From assembly GCA_029844215.1 (NCBI GenBank), contig CM056718.1:169187396-169251395 (forward strand): 64,000 nucleotides of DNA, in the 5' to 3' direction. The position numbers and the translations under genes were made by a program. This document shows, in pieces, positions 24,111-35,845 of the stretch (position 1 is the stretch's first letter; every line of letters begins with the position of its first letter). The notes under the pieces are model-generated. The model saw only the letters and a list, made by a program, of their open reading frames with translations. It did no database searches and was not told the DNA's origin. The stretch comes from Przewalskia tangutica. Taxonomy: Eukaryota > Streptophyta > Magnoliopsida > Solanales > Solanaceae.

Positions 24111-24806
24111 TAATCCTGCTATTTTCGGAGTGCACAAATTGACCTTTCATCTGAGGGTCCCTCTCTCATTATACTCGAAGGTTGCAGTCCTTTTTTTTCT
24201 TTTTTGTTAACTATTTCCCCCAATATTCTCTAAAGATGGGATCTTCATCATGACATTTTTTTCCTTTCCGTCTGAGGGATGACTCCGATGTATTCTGAGT
24301 CATAGGGCTATCACTATCTGAATCCTTCAATCGGACTCCCACTTAACTAACTGATGTGTTCCCTCATGTCAACTTCTATCCTTAGTCCTCACATTAGTCA
24401 AGTTGCTTGTGGGTGAATGATCATATTGTCAACTTAGCTTTGTTTACTAACTGGTGTGCTGGAAATTCTTATATTTGTAGTAACATAAACACTTTATGGA
24501 CAATGTCATCGAATCTAAAGTGTGTGTATCATCACAATTAACTCTCATTTATGGTCTGAAATGAATCTTTTTTTTTCGTATCTTCTCACTACTCGTAATT
24601 ATAAACAACTTAATTTACTTTGACACTTGTTCACTCATTTTCTTACTTGTCGTACTTTTCATAATTCCAAAATATTCTGGTATATATACGTAATTTCAAA
24701 CATTGTTCCTCATTCCAATCCTTGGCGTTACTACCCCTTAAGGGATGAACAGTTAGCTTATCCCTTTATTCAATACATAAAAGACTCTGAAGAATTACAT
24801 TATATG
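24111..24806. other. Degenerate internal DNA of the outer element
   Basis: Continues from the integrase relic towards the hAT insertion. A few positions resemble a gypsy pol reading on the minus strand near 24110-24150, but no domain can be followed. Contains T-rich and C/T-rich tracts. Confidence 0.35.
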
Positions 24807-24817
24807 ACGTTGACCTA

Positions 24818-26561
24818 TACCTGACTAACGGTCCGGGTTGACCCGGAACCGGACCGGTCGAACCTGTACAAAATTCGGTCCGGCCCAGACCGGTAAGCCT
24901 TACCGGGTTGGGGGGTTGGTTTGGACCCAACCCCAACCCGCACGGGTTGTAGATAAATCTGGTAAGGACCTGGACCGGTTGAACCGATAACGGAAACCGG
25001 TGACCTTACCGGTTAACCGATCTGATAAGGTTAAAAAATAACAAAAAATGGATTGTTGCCCAACGGTAATATTATCGTTGGGGGGGGGGGCTGGGGGGTT
25101 GTTGCCAACGGTCTTTTGGCCGTTTGGCCTCTTCTTTTTTTTTGTTTATTATTCTTTATTAATTACATTTTTACCCTTTAAAATTTTATAAATACTCTAT
25201 ATTCTTCTCATTTTTATCACACAATTATTTCTACAATTCTCAATTCTCACACTCTCTTAATTCTCTCTATTATCAATTCTCAAGTTATTATTATTATCAT
25301 TATTAATTTTCAAAGTAGCAAGACGCAAGACTTCGAGCTTCGAGTTTCAATTGAGTTCTGAGTCCCGAAATTTGGTACACTCGTTTCATTCTCTAATTAT
25401 TTTATTAAATTGTCATATTTATTTGTTGATTATTTAAATTAAAATTAAAATTAAATATTTTACAATGGATAAAGGTAAATTTAAAGGTTCTTCATCATCT
25501 AATCAAAATATAGATTATGATCAAATGCAAAAAGATTTTGAAATAGAAGATAATTATTATGATAATGCTCATATAGATAATATTGTTGAAACTGGAACTC
25601 ATACACCTACTAGTGTGCCTTCTGTCAATGTTAGTACTACTAGTCGTAGACGTAGATATCAGAGAATAAGGAGTAAAGTGTGGAACTTTTATGATAGAAT
25701 TGGGGACACTGATAGATTTAGATGTAATATTTGTGGGCAAACTTATAAACATGGTAATGACGGGGGGACGAACACTTTAGTTAGGCATGTACAGAGAGTT
25801 CATCTGACACACTGGTCAACAACAAATTAAGTATAAAATATAAAGATGCAGCTACATTATTTGGTTTTTTGATAATTGAACAACTCTGCTACTAATCTTC
25901 GTTCTATTTCTGCTTCTGTTCTGTGTCTACATCTGCAGGATTCAATGAAGACGATGATAATGAATCTAGATTCTAGATAGATAGAGCACTTTTATAACAA
26001 CACAAGTTGCGACGGAACATCGGAAGCGGGACTGGAATTAATACTCTAAATTTAAAAGCTATGGACTATGGAGCATCACCAATTCAATCAACCTATAAAT
26101 TACGAAGTACTATGTAAAAGGATGCATAATATGTAAATAAAATTATTATTACTTATTTTGTACTCTTATTAACATTATGAATAATGAAAGTCCAAAAGTT
26201 TACATCTTATCATTAGTTTTTATTTTATTATCTCTTTAGTTGTTACTTGTTAACTTATGTCTACTAATTTAATAAATTAATAAAAAATTAAAAGTATAAC
26301 TACAATATAAACTATAAAATATAAATCCGCAAACTATAAAATAGAAAGTTAACTTTATATTTTAAAATATAAAATATAAAACAGAAAACTATATTATATT
26401 ATTATATTATATATTTAATTTAAATTAAGTTAAATTTTAGAAATTAAAAACGGTCCCAGAGGTCTTCAACCTACCTGAAACCGCCTGAAGGAACCGATGA
26501 ACCTGTCTGATGAACCGACCGATAATGGCTACCGGTCCGGGTCGATATGTTAGCCACCTTT
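24818..26561 (+). mobile_element. hAT-type DNA transposon relic
   Basis: About 1.74 kb flanked by the exact 11-bp repeat ACGTTGACCTA (24807-24817 and 26562-26572). hAT duplications are normally 8 bp, so part of the match may be element or chance. Ends carry short inverse similarity (CTGACTAAC left; GTTAGCCACC right) and both termini are rich in CCGG-containing words such as GGTCCGGGT. It encodes only the N-terminal zinc finger (25465-25830); the catalytic hAT domain is absent, leaving AT-rich sequence from about 25990 to 26440. Confidence 0.75.
25465..25830 (+). pseudogene. hAT transposase N-terminal fragment with BED zinc finger
   Basis: A 121-residue ORF. Residues about 65-112 form a BED-type zinc finger: SKVWNFYDRI, then CNIC (C-x2-C), a TNTLVRH segment, and H-x4-H (HVQRVH). 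BED fingers are DNA-binding modules at the N-terminus of plant hAT transposases. The first 60 residues are low-complexity (Ser, Asp, Asn, Tyr). The ORF stops soon after the finger, and no RNase H-like catalytic core or dimerisation domain follows before the element ends. A BED-only domesticated protein is possible, but position between transposon ends favours a deletion derivative. Confidence 0.75.
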
Positions 26562-26572
26562 ACGTTGACCTA

Positions 26573-26989
26573 CTATCTCCAAACCTGGTCATTATAGTTC
26601 GCTTCGAATTTTTCCACTTGCCTTATGGCTAACTCTTTCTGTCAATGGCGTTTTAGGAAAATATCTCCTTGATCTCGTTAAGCTGTAAACCCATTACTTT
26701 ACCTATCTCGTAAATCTTTTGGTCAGTTAAAAAATGTTCATAGACATATGCATTGCCTGCCATTTTATCTATATTATAATGTCATTATCTCTTGACATAC
26801 ATCTTTAATGTCTATCTTGTATCTATAAACGTCATTGGCCTCTTTTTACCTGTTTAGGTGCTAATCTCGAGTTTTACTCACTGTTACTTCCGTTTGCATA
26901 CTTTCTGAAAGGTATATCTACATAAGTTGTGGAATCGACGCTTCATATGTTTAGATCTAATTCACGATGTTACATGATCCAATAACTTG
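26573..26989. other. Outer-element internal DNA between two insertions
   Basis: About 420 bp between the hAT relic and the Athila-like element. No domain seen. It belongs to the outer element by position: removing the inserted units joins it to 24111-24806 and 37287-37536. Confidence 0.35.
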
Positions 26990-27210
26990 TCAAGTGTTAG
27001 GAGTATTTTGTATACGTCTTTTGAGTCATTTTTAGTTGGTATTTCACTCATTTTTGTTGTGTTTAGTATATTAGTAGGTTTATTTTTCTTTCTTTTGAGT
27101 CACAGCGGTGCAAAAAGGCAAAATGACAAAAAGGAACGAGATATTGGCAGAAAAGGTGCTCCCGAGGCGAAAAGGACGAAAATTGGCAACTCAGAGCGAA
27201 AGAAGGCAGC

Positions 27211-27368
27211 ACCACGGTGCCACTATGCAGAACCGCGGTGCCATATTTACCGCGGAGCCACAAAACTTTCAGCACCGCGGTGCAATCAGGCAGTACCGTG
27301 GTGCCAATTGTGCTGAGAAGCTGCAGGAGTTTCTGCACCGCGGTGCCGGTATGCAGAACCGCGGTGTC
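27211..27368 (+). repeat. ACCGCGGTGC palindrome array in the 5' LTR
   Basis: Seven copies or near-copies of ACCGCGGTGC, spaced roughly 17-43 bases, starting about 210 bases into the LTR. Neighbouring words (GCAGAACCGCGGTG, CAGTACCG) also recur. The core is an 8-bp palindrome. The 3' LTR carries six copies at 36215-36355. Confidence 0.85.
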
Positions 27369-28464
27369 GACGCAGGAAATTTTAGTTCCAAAGACAAATT
27401 GGCTAAGGGCAGATTGGTCCATAGGGCACAAAAATTAGAGGATATTTAAGCCCTAGAGATTGATGTTATGAGAGGGTTGGTCATTCTACAACACAACACA
27501 ACACAAAGCGGATTTTGAGCTACAATTGGAGACTTTGTTCTACGTAATTTTCTTTATTTCGTTTTTAATTCAGTTTATGTATGAATTTTGTGTTAGTTCT
27601 TAGCGTGACTATGACTAGGAGCTAAACACTTTATTAGGGCTTTCCTTATGAATCGTTTGAACTTCTATTCATGAATTAATACAGTAGTTTGATTTTTTCT
27701 TCACTTGATTAAGATTTAGTCAATAATTGGTATGAATGCTTGATAATTAATTGATCACTAATTATCATAATATATATGATTTCGAATTAAGAACCGAGAG
27801 GAGAGATTTGGATATGCTGTAATTGACTAGACATAGGTTAAAATCGCGGACGACAGTACCCCGATACTTGTGTAGCATTATAGGTTACTGTTCTTAATCC
27901 TCATATGTGGTAAATGCTATCAGAGAAATATAGAAGGGTTCTGCACTGGGGTTGAGTGATTATATGTCCTAACCGAAATATAAGACAGTTTAGTTAACCG
28001 CTATCTTAACGTAGAAGAAGAAGTCATTCTAGTTGCATTAAGGATTGAATATAATGGATAGTCGAGGATTTTGGAAGCCCTAATTCCTTCATAACTGATC
28101 ACAACTTAAATAGATAGTTAATTCTTATAATTATTCTAGTAGTTAAACAAAAACTCAACTTAAATATCGATTGCCAAATAGATAACATAAAATAGATGAA
28201 CGATACTTAGAAACCAGTCTCTGAGGACGATATTCGGTCTTATCAGACTATATTACTTGTGAACTATGCGCACGCCATGCGAGCAAATAAATATCGCTAA
28301 CAAGTTTTTGGCGCCGTTGCCGGGGACTGACGTACATCTAATATCGAATCATTTGTTTTTATTTCTACTTTGGCTTTATTTTGTATTTTAAGTTTAATTT
28401 TTACTGTTAGAACCGTGTGCTTTGATTTGTTTGTTGATTTTGATCTGTTTCAGGAATCTAGTGT

Positions 28465-29965
28465 ATGCGAAGAAGGAGAGGAGCAGATACACTTGTTCCC
28501 TTCAATCCTGAAATCGAAAAAAGGTGCAAATAAAACAGGCGCAACAAAAGGATATCTGAGTCAGTGACCATGAACAACAAACCAAATCAGAATGGGCGGA
28601 CAATGAGGTTCCTGAGAATGCAGGAGAGCCAATACAGGTCCCAGCAGAGAGAAGTTTGGGGGACTATGTTCTTCCCACGATCACAGGTGCACATATTTGC
28701 ATCAGGCTCCCAGCTATAGAGGCCAAGAACTTTAAGATCAAGCCAGCCATCCTGAGCATGGTCCATAACACAGTACAATTTGGGGGACTGCCATCTGAAG
28801 ATCCCCACATGCACATTGCAAACTTTCTGGAGTTGTGTGTCACTTTCAAATACAATGGTGTTACTGACGGTGCCATTAGACTGAGGCTCTTCCCGTTCTC
28901 ACTGAGGGATAGAGCCAAAAGCTGGTTGAACTCACTGCTTGCCAACTCCGTCACTACCTGGCATGACCTAGCCCAAAAGTTTCTAGCAAAGTTCTTCCCT
29001 CCTTCCAAAGCAGCAAAGTTAAGGGAAGAGCTGAACAACTTTTATCATGTGGATGGTAAATCACTCTACGATTCATGGGAGCGATTCAAGGATCTGCAAA
29101 TAAAATGCCCACATCATGGCATTGAGAAGTGGATGTTAGTCCACATTTTTTATAATGGGCTGAGTGGTACTACTCGTGCCATCATTGATGCTGCAGCAGG
29201 GGGTGCTTTCATGAGAAATAGTGCCAATGAGGCACATGAGTTACTGGAAGATATGGCTGTCAACAATCATCAAGGGGCAGATGAACTAGATGACATCACT
29301 GCCCTGAATGCACAGGTGGCCCTTTTGACGAAGCAACTGCAGCAGAGCACCATGTCCGTGAATGCAGTCCAGCTGCCTGTGAATTGTGAGATTTGTGGTG
29401 GACCGCATTCCTTTGACAGATGCATAGTTGTGGACCCTAATAATGTGACAATGGAGCAGGTATAGGCGGTTGGAAACTTTCAGAGGCCTTATAATTCTAA
29501 CACATACAACCCAGGGTGGAGAAATCATCCTAACTTTTCCTGGAGGAACGATCAACCTCAGCAGCAACCATATCAAGGTGGCTACCAGAACCAACAGGTG
29601 CAAAATCATGTCACTTCATCTCAGCAGTTTAGACCACCTACACAACAGGAGAAGCCTGATGAACTGAGAGTTGCATTGCTTACACTCACCAATTCGCAGA
29701 ATCAGTTCATGTATGAAACAAGGTCCTCTCTCAGGAGCTTGGAAACACAGGTTGGGCAACTCGCAAAGATGGTAACCAACTGGCCGCAGGGCACTCTCCC
29801 AAGCAATACAGAGGTAAATCCTAGAGAGCAGTGTCAGGCAGTGTTGTTGATGAATGAAAATCAGTTGGAGTAGAGAATGAGGGGGTCACTGATGACCGCC
29901 CTACAGTTGAGACAACCCCACAAACACCTTTGAGGGAGTACGTTGATAGAATCTCTTACCCTTAG
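28465..29965 (+). pseudogene. gag polyprotein of the Athila-like element, interrupted
   Basis: Structural protein of the retroelement particle. A likely start at 28465 (MRRRRGADTLVPFNPEIE) meets TAA at 28531; the main gag frame has TGA at 28557-28559 and then is open from 28560 to TAG at 29463. It contains SLGDYVLPTITG, a retrotransposon gag core (RLRLFPFSLRDRAKSWLNS, TWHDLAQKFLAKFFPPSK), and CEICGGPHSFDRC, a C-x2-C-x4-H-x4-C zinc knuckle with near-canonical spacing. The same frame resumes after the TAG (NSNTYNPGWRNHPNFSW) to 29873, then shifts. TAG at 29963 also interrupts the frame leading into protease. Several stops and shifts: not functional as annotated. Confidence 0.85.
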
Positions 29966-30007
29966 AGGTTACAAAAGAAGGCAATTGACAAGCAGTTCTC
30001 CAAGTTT

Positions 30008-30850
30008 TTGGAGGTGTTTAAGAAACTTCACATAAATATCCCCTTCATTGAAGCACTAGAACAAATATCAACATACTTTAAATTCATGAAGGAGATACTT
30101 GGAAAAAAGAGAAGGCTAGCGGATTATGAGACAATATGTTTGACAGATGAGTGCATTGCCATCCTGCAAAAGAAACTGCCTCCTAAGCTGAAGGATCCAA
30201 TGAGCTTCACCTTGCCCTGCACTATTGGTAAGATGATATGCAACAATGAACTGTGTGATCTAGGGACCAATATCAATCTCATGCCTCTGTCTGCCTTCAA
30301 GAGATTGGGTTTGGGAGAAGCCAAACCAACCACAGTGAATTTGCAGTTGGCCGACCGAACCGTAGTGCACCCCAGAAGCATAATAGAAGATGTGCTGGTC
30401 AAGGTGAGAAAGTTCTTCTTCCCAACAGACTTCCTTATTCTTGATATTGAGGAAGATGATGAAATACACATCATTTTAGGGAGACAAGTCCTTGCAACTG
30501 GGAGAGCCCTAATTGATGTAGAAAATGGAGAACTGAGACTAAGGGTTCAGGAGGAAGAGATGGTGTTCAAAGTGTTCAATTCCACCATTGAATCCCAAGG
30601 CATCAACAAGTGTTTCGCAATCAGCACAGCTGACATAGCAATTCAGCCAGCACAGACCAAAGTTATAGAGATCATTCATACATCGGTGAACCCACATGTC
30701 AGCAAGAATGCTGAAACAAAAATGAATGGCATGGAAGCCGTCGAACAGGTAAGTCTTACTGAACCCCCTCATGTGAAAAATAAAAACAGAGTGAGAAAGA
30801 GGATGATGATTTTGAAATGGATAGATAGTGGGGTTAACATACCCCAATGA
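30008..30850 (+). pseudogene. Aspartic protease region of the Athila-like element
   Basis: A 280-codon open frame. The first part (FKKLHINIPFIEAL, YFKFMKEIL) is the conserved linker before protease in Athila-group elements. The active-site motif reads CDLGTNINLMP; most retropepsins have D-S/T-G, while D-L-G-A/T-x-I-N-L-M-P is usual for this plant group. The flap and second half follow (DRTVVHPRSIIEDVLV, DFLILDIEEDDEIHIILGR). The frame ends at 30850, where RT should follow; instead, after a leader-like GCTACTTAGGAGGCAACCCA block, the spacer begins. The frame itself is intact, but the upstream gag is broken. Confidence 0.85.
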
Positions 30851-31055
30851 TTTAATGAGTAACATGCATCCGGCTACAAGACGTTAAAGACAACGCTACT
30901 TAGGAGGCAACCCAATTTTTAAATTACGCAATTGAGTTTAATTAGAACAATCTCAGTTTTGGTATTTTTGTGGTGTTGTGATGATAGTGGAGGAAGCGGA
31001 GACTAAGCACGAAGAAGAAGATGAAAAACACAAAATCGGGGGAGCACCGCAGTGC

Positions 31056-31744
31056 TAGGGATGTCAGTGGGGCGAGTAAATGCGGGTACCGCCCCACACC
31101 CGCTCCAATTGGGGCGGGTATGGGGGATGGTTTGGTGGGTGGTGGGGCGGATATGGGTATCAAAAATGCTACCCGTCATGGGTAGTGGGGCGGGGGTGGA
31201 TTTCATATAAGACCCGCCCCGCACCCGCCCCGCTACCCGCACCATACCCACACCGACCGTACCCGCACCGCCCATATCCGTATCATCTATTAGTTTATTT
31301 ACGAATTTATTTGGCCCTTTCTTAATTTAAAATGTGACTTGAGCTAACCCGCACTGAATGCACTAATGCTTTTTCTTATTCTCTTTGTTCTCATTTTTTT
31401 TGTTAAATATTTTCATCTTTACTGTTTTTTAATATTCATAATATTTTGACGAGGTTTTAGAATTGATATTCGATACACAATAGTGGAAAGGTTCCTTTTT
31501 TTTCCTTTTTTTATATAACTTTCATTTTGGTGACTAAAACAATTGCTAGACATTATTTGAGCATTTTATTAATGGGTACCCGCCGGGTAAGTGGGTATCC
31601 GCGTGAAGTAAGTGGGGCGGGGGCGGGTGGAAGAATTACTACCCGTGATGGGTGGTGGGACGGGGGTGGGGATGTGTTTTAGGTAGTGGGTACGAGTATG
31701 GGATACCCTTCCACCGTCCCCGCCCCGCCCCATTGACATCTCTA
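31056..31744. mobile_element. hAT-type MITE, 689 bp, TSD CGCAGTGC
   Basis: 8-bp duplication CGCAGTGC at 31048-31055 and 31745-31752, exact. Terminal inverted repeats TAGGGATGTCAGTGGGGCG and, inverted from the right end, TAGAGATGTCAATGGGGCG (17 of 19 match). Both arms are rich in GGGTAC and GCGGG words, the middle is AT-rich. No transposase ORF. Confidence 0.9.
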
Positions 31745-31881
31745 CGCAGTGCCATTGTGCAGGACCGCGGTGCCGATTGTTCATAGGGGTCGCAGGAGTT
31801 TATACACCGCGGTGCCATTACGCAATACCTCGATGACAAATAATCGGCGGCCATTAAGATTTTGCACCGCGTGCCATAAGG
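31745..31881 (+). repeat. Internal block resembling the LTR's palindrome array
   Basis: Across the MITE insertion point, sequence such as GACCGCGGTGCCGATTGT, CGCAGGAGTTTATACACCG and CACCGCGGTGCCATTACGC aligns in order with the ACCGCGGTGC array of the same element's LTRs (CAATTGTGCTGAGAAGCTGC, then AGGAGTTTCTGCACCGCGG). It precedes the second ORF. The part left of the MITE is at about 31040-31055. Confidence 0.7.
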
Positions 31882-32411
31882 CGATCTGTGATCTTGGACG
31901 AGATTTCCAAATTAAAAGCCCTAATTCCCCCAAATCTTTTCCCACACAAACACAAATCCTTCCTCTCTCTAAAAAGTCCGAAAATCTCTTTCTCTACCCA
32001 TAAAAATCTCCCACAAACTTCTCCAATTTTTTCTAAAAATCCCTACACAAACCCTCACATCTTGCACCACCATCATTCCTTCCAATTGGGTCAAGAAATT
32101 GGTGAAGAACAACTCTTCAAAAGGTAATCTTCATCATTGTTCTTGCAATTTCAAGGCTAGTCGGGAAAGTAACTTGCAAGTTTGGGGGTGTACGGGCTTT
32201 GTTGGTAGGGCGTTGTGTAGTTGTGGGTGTGTGCTGTTGTGGTTGTTTGTTGTGTAATTGTGTGAATTGAGGCGTATTGTGGTGTAGTTATTGTGTATTG
32301 TTGCTGTGGTCCGATTTTGCTTGGATATTGTTGTTGTGTGGTGTGAAAGTTGTTGGGAAACCTCAATGAAACAAAGGAAACGCTGCTGAAATTTTTCCAA
32401 TAATCTTCACT

Positions 32412-33566
32412 ATGGCCTCTAGGAAACGAACTTCAAGAGCTTCCCAATCTTCATCCGCCCAGACTATGACGTGACTCGATTCGCCAACAAACAGGCGGAG
32501 GATCGATAAAACAAGATTAGCACTAGAGCATTGATACCAGAAAGAGAGATGAATTACTAGGTCAGGTCATTCGATGATGATGATGACTACGAGCCTATTA
32601 GGGCCATAATCGAGGCAAATTGGTGGATAAGGTTCACCAATCCAGAAAGGATCCAACTTCAAAATTCTAGCCTTGTGAGGGAGTTTTATGCGAACTACCC
32701 CGAGCAAGAGGATGTGCAGTGCTTTGTTAGAGAAAAATATGTGTCTGTCAGTTCCGAAATAGTGAATGTGATACTAAGGACCTATGATGTGGATGACCGA
32801 GATGATAATCCAAACCATTTCAGAATCTTGGTCACGAGACGCCAACCACATCCTGTGGGACGTAGTAGCACATACATTGTGCTACACAGGCGCCGAGTTT
32901 AGTTTTGCCCGCAACGGATCCAGGAGACTTGTCCGATGCCAATTTAATATAACAGCCAAAGGATATCTATATTTCATAAGTGCACGCTTGATTCCATCAA
33001 CTTATTTCACAAATGTGCCCTCAGATAGAATCAAACTCATTTATGGCATCATGACGGGCATGACAATTGATGTGGGGAGAGAAATAGTGCAGAGCATAAG
33101 AGAGATTAGTAGGCTGACGACTACTGGCGGATTGGGACATGGTTCACTCATTATTGCCTTATGTGATAGACATGGAGTCCCAACATTCGCCACTGATATC
33201 ATAGAAAAGAGTCAGTTTGCTGTGACCTGCAGTTTAGTGCACTCCTTCCTTGACCCCCAACCAGGACCAACAACAAGGGGAAGGGGCCCAACATCATCAG
33301 ACCCAGCAGTCATGTATGAGGAAGAGCCAGAGGCACACAATGAAGCAGGAGAAAGCAACCATCAGCCTCTCATGTCCTTAGAGCCTCCAATGCCAATGAT
33401 GGACCAGATGCTCTTGAACCAACAAAGGATGTTGCGGAATTAAGAGCAAATGATGCAAGAACATCAACACCTGACCCAGCGTGTTGATAATTTGAGTTCC
33501 ATGTTCACTCAATGGACAATGCATATCCGCCGCCACCACCGCCATTTTGAGCCGCTGTATGTCTGT
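32412..33566 (+). pseudogene. Second ORF of the Athila-like element: putative plant-transposon domain protein
   Basis: Starts MASRKRTSRASQSSSAQTMT and meets TGA at 32472. A later frame (ending 32902) gives EANWWIRFTNPERIQLQ and SLVREFYANYPEQEDVQCFV, then a shift near 32830 leads to the frame open to 33443: DANHILWDVVAHTLCYTG, CQFNITAKGYLYFISARLIP, IKLIYGIMTGMTIDVGREIV and GGLGHGSLIIALCDRHGV. This pattern resembles the 'putative plant transposon protein' domain (Pfam name from memory) found near Athila-like elements. The acidic, Pro-rich tail ends at TAA 33441-33443, with residual coil-like sequence after it. The function of the domain is not established; the copy is broken by at least one stop and one shift. 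Confidence 0.75.
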
Positions 33567-34544
33567 AAGTCGTCTCATTTTATATTTTTGAGCCTTTTAC
33601 ACATTTGGGACAATGTGTAGTTTAAGTTTGGGGGGGGGGGGAGTTTTCATTTTATTTTATTTTTGTAAGTCTTTTGTTGTTTTTGTGTTTTATGTGAGTC
33701 AATTTTTTTTATATATCATGCATGTTGTGCTTATTTGGAATGCCTGATGAACTAAGTGGGATAATGTAATGAAATGAGAAGTTAAAATCAGTATGCTTAA
33801 GTTAGATATGCCAAAAATTCATGAAAATCTAATTATTTGAAATATTTGATGCTTAGCATATGTGCTGTCAATTGAAAAATGGCTATGAAGTCTGCTTGTT
33901 TGTTATTTGAGGCGAAATAGTTAAGATGTACATGTTAGGGAGATGATTCAGGCATTTCTTTGTTAGCCCTTCTTATCATTCATTACCTACCTTGCAATAA
34001 AGTGTATCCCTAGTCAGCCACTTTGAGCCTACAAAAATTTTTTTTTTGACACCTTATGATTCTCTTGTGTGCCATAAACAGTAATTAAAAAAAAGTTGGG
34101 ATGAAGAAGTGTGAAAAAGAAATACAAAAGAGAGTGAAAAAGTGTTGCACCCCAATAAAAAAATGTAAAAGCTTAAGTTTGGGGGTGCCTATATGAATTG
34201 ATTCATGCTTTCAAAAAGAGAAGAGATGAACGATAGATATGAACAGAAAAAGAATATAAAAAAGAAGGACCAAATGGTTGAATGAGAACAACGCTTATGG
34301 TACGTAATTTGAACCTAAATGCCAACTTTTACCTACCTCTGCGTAAGCCTACATTACAACCCTGAAAAGTCATGAGGATCTCTAGTATGTATGTCTATGA
34401 TTAGTGGAGAATAACAAGTACACAGACCCGTAGACTAAATGTAATTGATATGTATATGTTAGGTATTCATGATTTCATTACTTGTGATTGAAATGAATTT
34501 GCGAAATATCTGACTTGAAATTATAGATTGTTGAATTCATGCTA
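33567..34544 (+). other. 3' non-coding region of the Athila-like element
   Basis: No ORF of note. TTTAAGTTTGGGGGGGGGGG at about 33620-33642 and GCTTAAGTTTGGGGGTGCC near 34171 resemble the true polypurine tract before 36000, so this group carries several tract-like words. Confidence 0.5.
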
Positions 34545-34549
34545 TATCT

Positions 34550-35845
34550 TGACGTGCGATTTATGCACACACTTAACGCAAGTGCACGTACCGTGACAAG
34601 TAATATAGTCTAGGTAAGACCGAATATCGTCCTCATAGACTAGTTTTTTAGTACCGATTATCTATGCTTTAGTTTCTATTTGGTTAACGTTAATTGAGTT
34701 GGAATTCTAAACTAATAATGCATGAAATAAACTAATTATGAAAATACTTTGATTTAAATCAGTTATGATAACGAATTAGGGCTTCCAAGATCATCAATTA
34801 TCCACTATATTAAATCTTTAATACAATTAGACTAACTTCTTCTTCTACGTTAAGATAGCAGGTTAACTAGACCGTTTTATATTCCTGTTAAGGTAATATA
34901 AACACTCAACCCCAATGGAGAACCCTTCTACCTTTCGGTGACAAGATTGACTACAAAGAGCAATAACCTATTAAGCTACACAAGTATCGGGGTACTTTCG
35001 TCCACGATTTAAACCTATGTTTATTCAACTATAGCATATTCACAATCTCCCCTTTCGGATTTCGATTAGAACTCATATAAGTGATGATAACTAGTGATCA
35101 ATTAATTATCAAGCAATCAAATCAACTATTGAATAAATCTTAAACAAGTGAAAAAGAAATCAACTAATATATTAATTCATGAATAAGAGTTTCAAGAGAA
35201 TCACAAGGAAATTCCTAAATAAGTAATTAGCTCCTAGCCATAGTCACGCTATGAACTAATACAATCTCCATACATGAACTAAAATTAACAAAGCAAAAAA
35301 AAGAAAAGAAAAATACTCAAGAACAAGTCTCCAAGCCTTCTAGCATCCAAGGATTGTGTTGTGGAATATTTACAAGATGGAATGGTGGATGAATGATGGA
35401 TGGAGAATGGAATTTGTCAAGTGTGGGATGGAATGTAGGATGAATTCTTCTAATGATGTAGAGACTATTTATAACCCAAAAATCTTTTAGGTAAAGGGTT
35501 AGAGTTTATGTAGGTAGGAAAAGTTATGGAATCTTTTAGGTAAAGGGTTAAGGAAAAGTTATGGAATCTTTTAGGTAAAGGGTTAAGGATTATGTAGGTG
35601 GGAAAAGTTATCCCTTTTGGACCCTGAAAACGTGTCAAATTCGGCCCAAAACTCAGAAATCCCCTTTTAGTGTGCAATTTCATCTCAATTAAGCTCATTT
35701 CCTCATCTTTTCGCCATTTCTCAATTTCTGACCGCTGTGACACAAAAGAAAGGAAAACGACCCTAATACTATACTAAACATAAACAAAATGAGTAAAATA
35801 CTAACTAAAAATGACTCAAATAGTGTATATAAAATACACCGATCA
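34550..35845 (-). mobile_element. Solo LTR nested in the Athila-like element
   Basis: 1296 bp. Plus-strand ends are TGACGTGCGATTTATGCAC and ATAAAATACACCGATCA; on the minus strand it begins TGATCGGTGTATTTTATATA. Flanks TATCT and TATAT differ at one base, consistent with an aged 5-bp duplication. Same family as 38504-39807 and 41843-47147; sister to the host element's own LTR. Contains a triplicated GGAATCTTTTAGGTAAAGGG unit around 35480-35600. Confidence 0.85.

Noticed and set aside
25081..25102. Functional G-quadruplex from the poly-G run
   Set aside because: Homopolymer G runs of this type are also common sequencing or assembly artefacts; no second evidence. The same applies to 33631-33642 and the poly-C at 37955-37973.
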